The translations under genes and the position numbers were made by a program. Below the pieces are notes generated by a model. It was not told where the DNA came from, searched no databases, and saw only the letters and a program-made list of their open reading frames with translations. A stretch of DNA of 32,116 bases. Source: JAGTVB01 sp964624765 (GTDB lineage Bacteria > Pseudomonadota > Gammaproteobacteria > HK1). Of this stretch, positions 1 through 7,278 are shown in pieces. Numbering within the stretch: position 1 is the first letter of the stretch; every line of letters starts with the position of its first letter. The stretch covers positions 1 to 32,116 of the forward strand of contig CAZUZO010000021.1 in assembly GCA_964624765.1 (NCBI GenBank). Direction: 5' to 3'.

Positions 1-51
1 GCGCCGTCCGCCTTGCTCTCGGGCCGCTCTCGACGGTTTTTTCACAACCTC
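1..51. repeat. Family B element, right end (cut by window edge)
   Basis: The first 51 bases match the right half of the element at 2237-2375. They contain the shared stretch GCGCCGTCCGCCT and end in CGACGGTTTTTTCACAACCT. The element is followed by CTCAG, the 5-mer typical of family B flanks. Only this end is in the window. It lies about 20 bp before the start of the next gene. Confidence 0.75.
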
Positions 52-72
52 TCAGGCGGAGGACTGTTTGTC

Positions 73-402
73 ATGATGCTTGATGTCTATTTCGAAGATC
101 AACATTATCGGCTTGAAGTCACCAGCGCTCTGCTGGAGCAAGGGCAAGCATTATTCGAGAAGATGGACCGGGATATGGATGCCGGTTGGCAGATGGGTTC
201 GGTTTTCGTGGAGGACCTCAGTGACAAGAGCCGGGCGCAGATTGCTGCCTCGAAACTGGTGGTTGCCTTGGAAAACCAGAATGAATCCATGATCAAGGCG
301 ATGTCCGCTTATATTGTTCACCGACTTCCGTCTGTTAGCGCTGTCCACATCGACACGAGCGGCCAGATTCTCAATACGGAGTTTGTGACAAGAGAAGCTT
401 GA
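73..402 (+). CDS. Small conserved protein of unknown function
   Basis: The gene encodes about 109 residues, starting at the ATG pair at 73/76. This start follows a good ribosome site, GGCGGAGG at 55-62. Reading upstream would run into the family B repeat, so a longer start is unlikely. The protein is acidic and soluble, with no signal peptide or membrane segment. It contains a MDRDMDAGWQMG stretch near residues 31-42 and a helical centre. I do not recognise a named domain. The stop TGA at 400-402 directly touches a family C repeat fragment that continues into the end of the convergent hydrolase gene. The function is unknown; that it is a real gene is supported by the start context and the absence of a competing frame. 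Confidence 0.6.
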   Translation: MMLDVYFEDQHYRLEVTSALLEQGQALFEKMDRDMDAGWQMGSVFVEDLSDKSRAQIAASKLVVALENQNESMIKAMSAYIVHRLPSVSAVHIDTSGQILNTEFVTREA

Positions 403-447
403 GATGCTGTTTTAAGAATTACTGCGCTTGCCTGAGCTGCGTTGCAC
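403..447. repeat. Family C element fragment (left end)
   Basis: About 45 bp closely match 11518-11562, the left end of the complete C element: CTGTTT, then CTGCACTTGCC, then GAGCTGCGTTA, with a few substitutions. The remainder of the element is absent. It lies between two convergent genes and overlaps the 3' end of the minus-strand hydrolase. Confidence 0.6.
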
Positions 448-1413
448 AGAAGTTGCTTTGGTTGGTGAGGTCACTTCCCCTAGAAAACGAGCGGCCTCTT
501 GAAACGCCCGTCTCGTACATCGGCGGTTGGCAAAATACAAGAAGCCATGGCTGGCATCCGGGTATAGCGACTCACTCAAATAGACCGTGGTCGTTTTTAC
601 CCCTGCATTCTCTAAAGCCCGGGCGTATTGTTTGGATTGCTGACATAGGCTGTCTTTTTCTCCCACACAGAGGAAAGCGGGCGGCAGAGTGTGGGTCACA
701 TGTCTGATGGGGGACAGCAAGCGTGCCGCGTCTGCAAACGGCTGTTCGGGATTCTCCGACAGGAAATTGTACACAAAGGTTGTGATAAAAGGAAAACCTG
801 TTTCGGTCACGATGGTGAAATCGTATAAGCCGTAGAATAACAGCAAGCCCTTTAAAGTTGATCGGGGAATAGTCTGTTTGACGCCCACATGTTTGAATAA
901 GTTGATTCTTTCTAACGCGCTAGCATACCAGCTGGCGTGCAACGCCCCCGCTGAGTCACCTGCTAAAATTATCCTCTGGCGATCGCCGCCGTAATCACCT
1001 GCATTTCGGTATATCCAGGCTATGGCGTTAGCGACGTCTTGCATTTGTGCTATATACCGGTATTTGGGTGCCAGGCGATAGTTTACATTGAATGTCACAT
1101 AGCCGTAGTTGGAAAGAGTTCGACAAATGGCATTGTATCCGTTCTTATCTCCCACTATAAATCCGCCACCATGGAAATAGATCAGCACCGGAAAACGCTG
1201 GCTGGGTTCCCCTGGAGGGCGGAAGATATTGATGTGGTTCTTGTCGTGAGGTCCGTAAGCAGCCTCGAAATAGGGCTGTTCGTTGCAACGCCAGCCTTTT
1301 TGTAGCAGCAACTGATTGCCGATGAGATCGAGGGAAGAGAACAGCACCTTCAGGGCATAGCCCTTAAGAGTATTTGCTATGAGCTTCCGCTGTACCGGGG
1401 TTTGCGTTACCAT
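412..1413 (-). CDS. Alpha/beta hydrolase, HSL-type (abhydrolase_3) esterase
   Basis: This is an esterase or lipase-like hydrolase of the hormone-sensitive-lipase type. Counting from the ATG at 1411-1413 (333 aa), the oxyanion-hole motif HGGGF is at residues 81-85. The nucleophile is in GDSAG (Ser154), followed by Asp254 (GEKDS) and His289 (DASHGF). This order and spacing are the family signature. A GTG start at 1452 would add 13 residues; neither start has a strong ribosome site. No signal peptide is evident. The last 11 residues, from VQRSS to the end, and the TAA stop are encoded by a family C repeat fragment, so the natural C-terminus has probably been replaced. The substrate is unknown. 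Confidence 0.85.
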   Translation of the reverse strand: MVTQTPVQRKLIANTLKGYALKVLFSSLDLIGNQLLLQKGWRCNEQPYFEAAYGPHDKNHINIFRPPGEPSQRFPVLIYFHGGGFIVGDKNGYNAICRTLSNYGYVTFNVNYRLAPKYRYIAQMQDVANAIAWIYRNAGDYGGDRQRIILAGDSAGALHASWYASALERINLFKHVGVKQTIPRSTLKGLLLFYGLYDFTIVTETGFPFITTFVYNFLSENPEQPFADAARLLSPIRHVTHTLPPAFLCVGEKDSLCQQSKQYARALENAGVKTTTVYLSESLYPDASHGFLYFANRRCTRRAFQEAARFLGEVTSPTKATSVQRSSGKRSNS

Positions 1414-1483
1414 GGGGACCAAGGATTGTCGGCAGTGGTGGAATGATCTCACAACCGGCGGCTAGTGGGTTGTTTTGCTTCCG

Positions 1484-2146
1484 ATGGCTCATTCCGGGAA
1501 AATTGCTATTCGAAAATACGACCCGTGGAGTAGGGATCGGAGCGCGATTGGGGACATCTGCTGCAATGCGGCGTTTTTGGGATCGCCGATCGATAGCATT
1601 TTCTCAGACCGTCTCTGGTTTGCTGAGGCCATGGTGGCACCCTACCTTGTGTGGGAGCCCGAGCACACTTGGGTGGCCGAGCGCGAGGGCCAGGTGGTCG
1701 GATATCTGACAGGTTCCTTGGCTACCAGTTTCGGCTATGTGCGGGCTTATTTGATGGCGATCAACGTCTTGGCCCAACTGATGCCGAGGTACGTGGCCGG
1801 CAAGTATGATAAACATTCAAGGAGTAAGCGTTTTGCCGAGTTCGTGGTGACCCAAGGATTGTCGCAGATTCCCAAGCACCCGCAAGAGGCAGCGCATTTT
1901 CATTTTAACGTGTCTGCCGGCTATCGGCACCAGGGTATAGGGCTGCGGCTGCTATCGGCATTCGAGGCTGAGCTCAAAGCGGCCGGTCAGAAACGCTATT
2001 ATGCGGAAGTAATGTCTTCTGCGACCTATAAACCAGAACGGTACTTCGAAGCCCGGGGTTACCAGATCTATGATAAGGTCAAGACGACGATCTTTGAGCC
2101 AGAGGTGCCCGACCTTTATGTGCTGTGTATCGTACGGGACATCTAG
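1484..2146 (+). CDS. GNAT-family N-acetyltransferase
   Basis: This is a predicted cytosolic acetyl-CoA-dependent N-acetyltransferase of about 220 residues. The acetyl-CoA binding motif A is visible as GYRHQGIGLRLL at about residues 147-158, with the R/Q-x-x-G-x-G/A core. It is preceded by a beta strand (HFHFNVS) and followed by a C-terminal YFEARGYQIYD segment, as usual in GNAT proteins. The ATG at 1484 is preferred. A TTG at 1475 is in frame three codons earlier, and neither has a strong Shine-Dalgarno. It is divergent from the hydrolase with a gap of only 70 bp, so the two promoters must be close together. The substrate cannot be inferred. Confidence 0.8.
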   Translation: MAHSGKIAIRKYDPWSRDRSAIGDICCNAAFLGSPIDSIFSDRLWFAEAMVAPYLVWEPEHTWVAEREGQVVGYLTGSLATSFGYVRAYLMAINVLAQLMPRYVAGKYDKHSRSKRFAEFVVTQGLSQIPKHPQEAAHFHFNVSAGYRHQGIGLRLLSAFEAELKAAGQKRYYAEVMSSATYKPERYFEARGYQIYDKVKTTIFEPEVPDLYVLCIVRDI

Positions 2147-2155
2147 GGACTATCC

Positions 2156-2408
2156 GGCCATGGTCATCGTTTCGTCAGAGTTGCTCTTCGGAACACGCCA
2201 TAGGCGTGCAAGCCTTCGGTTGCCCCAGGGACATAGAGGTTGTCAAAAAACCTGCTACACGACCCGATAGCGGCGTTGGACGGTGCCCGCTCCTCGCCTA
2301 TCTACTTGATATGTCTCTTGGCTTGGCGCCGTCCGCCTGGCCCTCGGCTAGCTCACGACGGTTTTTTCACAACCTCATAGTCAAACGGCCGAAACGATGA
2401 TCAACGCC
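2156..2408. repeat. Family A inverted-repeat element, interrupted by a family B element
   Basis: The left end is GGCCATGGTCATCGTTTCG and the right end is CGAAACGATGATCAACGCC, forming inverted ends. The outer sequence matches the complete copies at 20169-20380 and 23145-23351 in reverse orientation, including CAGAGTTGCTCTTCGG and AAGCCTTCGG. The middle is interrupted by the B element at 2237-2375. There is no coding capacity for a transposase. With its B insert it fills most of the 376-bp gap before the M16 peptidase gene. Confidence 0.8.
2237..2375. repeat. Family B MITE-like element with 5-bp target duplication CATAG
   Basis: The ends are AGGTTGTCAAAAAACC and GGTTTTTTCACAACCT, an almost perfect inverted repeat. 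The element is about 139 bp. It is flanked by CATAG on both sides (2232-2236 and 2376-2380) as a direct repeat, which is the expected footprint of a transposition event. It lies inside the family A element. Related copies are at 1-51, 9743-9849, 11326-11462, 12233-12362, 15640-15712 and 16605-16749. Confidence 0.85.
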
Positions 2409-2522
2409 GGCCAGACAGATGCCCTTAACCCTTGCCGCTCCTGAATGGTTGGGGATGCCGTGTGCTGTTGGATCTGGGTTTGCTGGGGGGCCAGGATCAG
2501 ATGATGAAAGGATAAGACAATT

Positions 2523-5444
2523 ATGCCCCATCATGCTTTCGAGCTTCTCAGACAGGAAGCCGTCTCCTCTCTTAATGTGTTGGTAGAGGAGTATGAGCAC
2601 GCGACGACGCGAGCTCGGCATGTGCACCTGCACGCAGACAACAGTAATAATGCATTCCTGGTGGCGTTCCCGACGGTTCCGCAGGACGCTACCGGTGTAG
2701 CGCATATTCTTGAGCACACGGTATTGTGTGGGAGCGAGCGCTATCCGGTGCGCGATCCGTTTTTCATGATGATGCGCCGTTCATTAAATACGTTCATGAA
2801 CGCCCTAACCGGAAGCGATTGGACGGCTTACCCCTTTGCGACCCAGAACCGAAAGGATTTTGACAACCTACTTAAGGTGTATCTGGATGCCGTGTTTTTC
2901 CCTCGGCTGGATCCGTTGGATTTTGCCCAGGAGGGACACCGGGTGGAGTCTGCGCGGCCAGATGATCCGGACTCCGAGCTGGTATACAAAGGGGTCGTGT
3001 ACAACGAGATGAAGGGGGCCATGAGCGCGCCGATGAGCCAGCTCTGGCAAGAGTTACAATCGCAGCTGTTTCCCACCATTACCTACCATTACAACAGCGG
3101 CGGCGATCCGGCCACGATCCCGGAGTTGAGTTATGAGCAGCTGCGAGCCTTTCATCGTAGGCATTATCACCCTTCGAATGCGTACTTTCTCACCTATGGC
3201 AGCTTCCCGGTCGAGGAGCATCAGGCGCTCATGGATAACTGGGCGCTGTCTCGCTTTGGCTGCCAGCCGATGGACTTCTCCATACCGGATGAACGCCGTT
3301 ACGACGCGCCGATCAGGGTGCAGACGGCTTATCCCTTGGCAGCCGATGAGGGGACAGTGGCGAAGACACACATCGTGCTTGGGTGGCTTCTGGGAAAAGG
3401 TGCCGATCTTCGCGAAGCGCTAGAAAGCCACTTGTTGACCGGCGTATTGCTGGATAACAGCGCATCACCGCTGCGCAAAGCGCTAGAGACTACCGCCCTG
3501 GGCAGCGCGCCCTCAGAACTCTGCGGTCTTGAGGATTCGCTGCGGGAGATGGTATTTGCCTGTGGCCTCGAGGGATCGGAGGCAGAACATGGCGACGCCG
3601 TTGAGCAACTGGTGCTCGGCGTGCTGGACGAGGTGGCGCAAAGGGGCGTTCCTTTGTCTCAGGTCGAATCGGTGCTGCACCAACTCGAGCTCAGCCAGCG
3701 GGAGATCGGTGGCGGTCGTTTCCCCTATGGTTTGCAGCTCATGATGCGGGTTCTGCCGGCTGCACTCCACGGGGGGGATCCGATCGCGTGCCTTAACATC
3801 GATCCGGTATTGGCGTCTCTTAGGGAAGACATCAAGTCGGAGGATTTCGTCAAGGAGAAGGTCCGCTCCTTGTTGCTCGATAATCCCCATCGAGTACGTC
3901 TGACGATGGTGCCCGATGTGGGGCTCGGGGCGCGCCGGATTGCCGCCGAGAAGGGCCGCCTCGCCGCCATCAAGGCAGGCATGAGCAAACAGCAGATCGC
4001 CGGAGTGATTGAGCAAGCTCGGACGCTGAAGGCGCGCCAGGAGGCTGATGACGATCCGGAGCGCCTTCCCAAGGTGGGGTTGCAAGATATCCCTGCCCAC
4101 CTGCCGATCCCCGAAGGTCATGGCGACACCGTCGCTGGCGCCCCCATGACCTGGTTTTACGTGGGTACCAATGGACTGACTTACCATCAGTTGGTCGTCG
4201 ACCTGCCGAATCTCGACGAGGATCTTCTGGATGATTTGCCGCTGTTCTGCATTCTCATGAGTGAGGTGGGGTGCGGTGAGCTTGACTATCTCCAGGCTCA
4301 AGCTTGGCAGGCTGCGGTCAGCGGCGGCATCAGCGCGCGCGCATCGATCCGAGGCCATGTCAACGACATCCAGCGTATCGGGGCGTATTTTGTCCTAGGT
4401 GGAAAGGCACTCGTGCGCAATCAGGGATCGCTAGCACAATTGGTTCGAGAGACTTTTCTCAAGGTTCGCTTCGATGAGCTGACACGGTTGCATGAGCTCG
4501 TATCCCAGACCCGCGCTGGCCAAGAAGCGCGGGTGACTGACCACGGCCACGTGCTCGCGATGGCGGCGGCGACCGCGGGCATGGGGCCCTGCGGCGCACT
4601 GGCCCATCGATGGGACGGGCTGGAAGGTCTTCGACGGCTGAAGCGTTTCGATGACGCTCTCGAGGATAGCAAAGCGCTGGAGGCGTTCGCCTTACGCTTG
4701 GAGCGTATTCAGGAAGCCCTCGGCAGGGCGAGGCATCAGATGTTGGTGGTGAGCGAGGCCGAGCAGCGAGAACCCATGCGCATGGCACTGGAAAGGGATT
4801 GGGGCCCGGTGGCAGAGGGAGCGGGGGGAGCGGTTGCTGGCTTTGTCCCTCAGCCAGTGGGATTTAAGGCGAAGCAGGGATGGGCGACCACCACGGAAGT
4901 GAATTTTTGTGCCAAGGCCTATTCGACGGTGTCCCAGGATCATCCCGATGCCCCGGCTCTTAGCGTGCTAGGACCGTTTCTGCGTCATGGCTTTCTTCAT
5001 CGTGTGATTCGTGAGCAAGGGGGCGCCTACGGGGTGGGTGCCGGTTATCGTCCTGACACGGGCTCCTTTGGTTTTTCGTCTTACCGCGATCCGCGACTTG
5101 CCGAGACCTTGGCGGATTTTGACCGAGCGGTTGACTGGTTGGTTAGCCGGGATCACCCATTTCGTTTGCTTGAAGAGGCTATTCTCAGCGTCATCAGTGA
5201 CATTGACCGGCCGGATTCACCTGCCGGAGAAGCCAGTGGTACGTTTTTCGGGGTTCTCCATGGCCGCGATGCCGTACAAAGGCGCCGGTTCCGTCAGGCC
5301 ATTCTGGACGTCACGTTGGAGGATATTAAGCGTGTTAGCGGTGACTATCTTACTCCCGAGGCAGCCAGTATCGCGGTGGTGAGCAATCACGAAACATTAG
5401 CTGAACAGGGTGTGTCTTTGGGGTTGGAGATCGAGCAGCTTTAA
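2523..5444 (+). CDS. M16C zinc metallopeptidase, presequence-protease (PreP)-like
   Basis: This is a 973-residue zinc peptidase that should degrade short unfolded peptides inside a closed two-half chamber. The inverted zinc motif HxxEH is HILEH at residues 61-65 (His61, catalytic Glu64, His65). The third zinc ligand is Glu162 in NEMKGAMS; the spacing of 97 from His65 fits the PreP branch. The length also fits PreP, a single chain with two M16 halves joined by a helical linker (about residues 450-500). The C-terminal half carries the substrate-gating segment around GGAYGVGAGY. The start ATG at 2523 has AAGGAT 9 nt upstream. No signal peptide is visible, so it is probably cytosolic. It is monocistronic, downstream of a nested repeat. 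Confidence 0.93.
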   Translation: MPHHAFELLRQEAVSSLNVLVEEYEHATTRARHVHLHADNSNNAFLVAFPTVPQDATGVAHILEHTVLCGSERYPVRDPFFMMMRRSLNTFMNALTGSDWTAYPFATQNRKDFDNLLKVYLDAVFFPRLDPLDFAQEGHRVESARPDDPDSELVYKGVVYNEMKGAMSAPMSQLWQELQSQLFPTITYHYNSGGDPATIPELSYEQLRAFHRRHYHPSNAYFLTYGSFPVEEHQALMDNWALSRFGCQPMDFSIPDERRYDAPIRVQTAYPLAADEGTVAKTHIVLGWLLGKGADLREALESHLLTGVLLDNSASPLRKALETTALGSAPSELCGLEDSLREMVFACGLEGSEAEHGDAVEQLVLGVLDEVAQRGVPLSQVESVLHQLELSQREIGGGRFPYGLQLMMRVLPAALHGGDPIACLNIDPVLASLREDIKSEDFVKEKVRSLLLDNPHRVRLTMVPDVGLGARRIAAEKGRLAAIKAGMSKQQIAGVIEQARTLKARQEADDDPERLPKVGLQDIPAHLPIPEGHGDTVAGAPMTWFYVGTNGLTYHQLVVDLPNLDEDLLDDLPLFCILMSEVGCGELDYLQAQAWQAAVSGGISARASIRGHVNDIQRIGAYFVLGGKALVRNQGSLAQLVRETFLKVRFDELTRLHELVSQTRAGQEARVTDHGHVLAMAAATAGMGPCGALAHRWDGLEGLRRLKRFDDALEDSKALEAFALRLERIQEALGRARHQMLVVSEAEQREPMRMALERDWGPVAEGAGGAVAGFVPQPVGFKAKQGWATTTEVNFCAKAYSTVSQDHPDAPALSVLGPFLRHGFLHRVIREQGGAYGVGAGYRPDTGSFGFSSYRDPRLAETLADFDRAVDWLVSRDHPFRLLEEAILSVISDIDRPDSPAGEASGTFFGVLHGRDAVQRRRFRQAILDVTLEDIKRVSGDYLTPEAASIAVVSNHETLAEQGVSLGLEIEQL

Positions 5445-5555
5445 TCGCAGGTTGCAGAATGGGTTCGGCCTCGATCATCGTGCCCCGGGTGTACAACGGG
5501 CGGTACCTCGTGGTGCACGCTAGGCGGATGCGGTCGTTGTCGGACTCGGCGTCCT

Positions 5556-6077
5556 TCACGGGCCCTTTTCGGGCCGCCCTGCGGATGGCTGTGTCACGGC
5601 GATGTCGGCTTCCGGATGGTGGGAACGAATCAGCTCGATCACCTTCTTCACCCGCTGCTTGGGGACATCCACCATGAGCAGTAGCTGGCCCGCGGCGATG
5701 GCGCTCTGAAACGCGGCAAGCTGTCGATTGGGAATGTCCTTGGTGATCAAAGCCGAGACCAAGGCGCCCAATCCGGCGCCCGCGAGGGTACTCGCTAGCA
5801 GGGCTGCGCCTCCGAGAACCAGGCCAGCCGGTGGGAAGGTGACGGCCAACAATCCACCGAGCAGCCCCGCGACGCCGCCGAAGCCGAGACCCTCTTCCAA
5901 ACCATGCTTGAACTCGGTCTTCTGCAGTAAAGAGGCTTCGTGTAAACCCTCTAGGGGTACCGTGTGGGACGCGATGACATGGGTGTGGGATTCCCGGACC
6001 CCAATATCTCGGAGTTCGTCGACGATGGCCTTACACGTTGCGGTGTCGGGCACCAGGAAATAAAGTCGCCTACTCAT
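5556..6077 (-). CDS. Glycine-rich membrane protein, DUF1269-like
   Basis: The gene encodes 173 residues from the ATG at 6075-6077 (MSRRLYFLVPD). A longer in-frame reading to 6182 is possible but begins with low-complexity, non-conserved sequence. The N-terminal 50 residues look like a small alpha/beta sensor fold (YFLVPD...ELRDIGV...HVIAS). Two glycine/alanine-rich hydrophobic stretches follow (about 68-85 and 88-110: GFGGVAGLLGG, GAALLASTLAGAGLGALVSAL), then a charged C-terminus with VPKQRVKKVIELI. This layout is that of DUF1269-type or general-stress-protein-like inner membrane proteins; the assignment is by pattern and not certain. It is convergent with the M16 peptidase gene, and its stop is about 110 bp from that gene's stop. 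Confidence 0.65.
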   Translation of the reverse strand: MSRRLYFLVPDTATCKAIVDELRDIGVRESHTHVIASHTVPLEGLHEASLLQKTEFKHGLEEGLGFGGVAGLLGGLLAVTFPPAGLVLGGAALLASTLAGAGLGALVSALITKDIPNRQLAAFQSAIAAGQLLLMVDVPKQRVKKVIELIRSHHPEADIAVTQPSAGRPEKGP

Positions 6078-6167
6078 CGGTGGTTCGCTCGTGCAATGGT
6101 GTCTGGCGTAATCATAGACGTTGGGCCTAATCGACGGCACTGCCACAAACCGATTGCAGTTCGGTTG

Positions 6168-6192
6168 TAAGGCCGTGGTCATTGTTTCGGCC
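6168..6192. repeat. Relic end of a family A element
   Basis: GGCCGTGGTCATTGTTTCGGCC matches the family A terminus with one base changed in the TCATCGTTTCG core. No partner end was found nearby. It lies in a gene-poor 250-bp gap between two minus-strand genes. A GAAGCTGTTTT at 6222-6232 may likewise be a scrap of a family C end. Confidence 0.4.
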
Positions 6193-6310
6193 TACAGATT
6201 CTGGACCCGGTTTTGCCCGGTGAAGCTGTTTTGCAGATGTCATGTTGGCACTGGCCGCGAGCAGGGGAAAATGGCCCGACTGGCCATCGCCGATTCGGCG
6301 CGACGGCATC

Positions 6311-6331
6311 GGGTGGCAGAGGGAGCCACCC
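6311..6331 (-). terminator. Stem-loop at the esterase stop codon
   Basis: GGGTGGC (6311-6317) pairs perfectly with GCCACCC (6325-6331) over a 7-nt loop, and touches the TAG stop of the esterase gene. There is no U-run on the transcribed side. It may be a 3' end stabiliser or a rho-associated structure and not a classical intrinsic terminator. Confidence 0.3.
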
Positions 6332-7278
6332 TACCGCACGAGTCCCCAAAACGCGCTGATATAATAGCTTGCGCAGATGTTGGCGTCTGGAAAAAAATAG
6401 CTATCTTGTCCACATTGCTCGGGTTCATCGCCGGGATCCACAGGCGTTCCGTGGCCCATGCCGCTGACCAGATACATTTCTACCCGCGGCTCTCCATTCT
6501 GGTCTTGGTACACCCTGCGGCGATGGCCGGCAACCATCGTCTCCGTATCGGCCTGGGAGTCGATGCCATGGGCTCCAGTCCATTGCTGGACAAGATTCTC
6601 GGCGTTGATGGGGTTGACGATACGATCGTCGCTTCCGTGCCAAATGGAAACGATCGGTCGGCGTGCTCGGTGCTCCGAAACTGCCTTCACGGACGCGCCC
6701 CAATCTTGCCCCCTGGGCCGTTTGCGGCCGCGCATACAGGCGATCGCGTGAACGGGTCCGGAGGCACAACCATAGGGAACCGTGGCGATCAGCCCCGCCC
6801 CTGCGAAAGTCTCAGGATGCCCCGCAAGCAGTGCGCCCGCCATGGCACCACCGGCGGATACCCCCGTTACGAAAACCCGCGCCGGATCGACCGCGTGATC
6901 CGTGATCATCTGCTCGATCATCTGTTGGATGGAAAGCATTTCACCGCTACCGGGCTCTAGATGCTGTGGTCGGAACCAGTTGAAACAGCGCGCGAAGTTG
7001 TTGCGACGTTTCTGCTCGGGCAGCAGCAATACCGATGGCCCCCGTTGGGCCAGTTCGAGCCAGCCACTGGCCGTGGCGTGACCCATCGCCGACTGTCCAC
7101 AACCGTGGAGCACGACGATTAGCGGTGAGCCGGCCGAAGCCTGGGGCGGAACGTATTTCAACATGCGTAGGTTGCCTGGGTTCGAGCCAAAGCTCATCAC
7201 CTCGACCACATTCCCAAACGCTGGCAATGTGATGGCTAGGAAGAGCATTGTGAGTGCCCGGCGGATGGCCTGGATCAC
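6331..7278 (-). CDS. Secreted PHB-depolymerase-family esterase
   Basis: This is a 315-residue alpha/beta hydrolase of the PHB depolymerase/LpqC esterase family, predicted to be exported. Residues 1-22 form a signal peptide (basic start, hydrophobic LTMLFLAITLPAFG core, cleavage near AFG). The triad is visible as Ser141 in GVSAGGA, Asp217/218 in HGSDD, and His276 in GMGHG; the oxyanion loop is LHGCGQS at 57-63. Paired cysteines (60, 98, 171, 181) fit an exported protein. It starts with GTG at 7276-7278, overlapping the stop of the upstream kinase gene by 4 nt (GTGA), so the two are co-translated. It may cleave PHA or a natural ester; the polymer specificity cannot be read from sequence. Confidence 0.88.
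   Translation of the reverse strand: MIQAIRRALTMLFLAITLPAFGNVVEVMSFGSNPGNLRMLKYVPPQASAGSPLIVVLHGCGQSAMGHATASGWLELAQRGPSVLLLPEQKRRNNFARCFNWFRPQHLEPGSGEMLSIQQMIEQMITDHAVDPARVFVTGVSAGGAMAGALLAGHPETFAGAGLIATVPYGCASGPVHAIACMRGRKRPRGQDWGASVKAVSEHRARRPIVSIWHGSDDRIVNPINAENLVQQWTGAHGIDSQADTETMVAGHRRRVYQDQNGEPRVEMYLVSGMGHGTPVDPGDEPEQCGQDSYFFPDANICASYYISAFWGLVR

Noticed and set aside
3513..4358. 281-codon minus-strand frame within the M16 peptidase gene
   Set aside because: Shadow of a gene with intact metal ligands; no domain pattern of its own.
6121..6960. 279-codon plus-strand frame opposite the esterase gene
   Set aside because: The minus-strand esterase has a signal peptide and complete triad; the opposing frame is low-complexity and passes through repeat relics.
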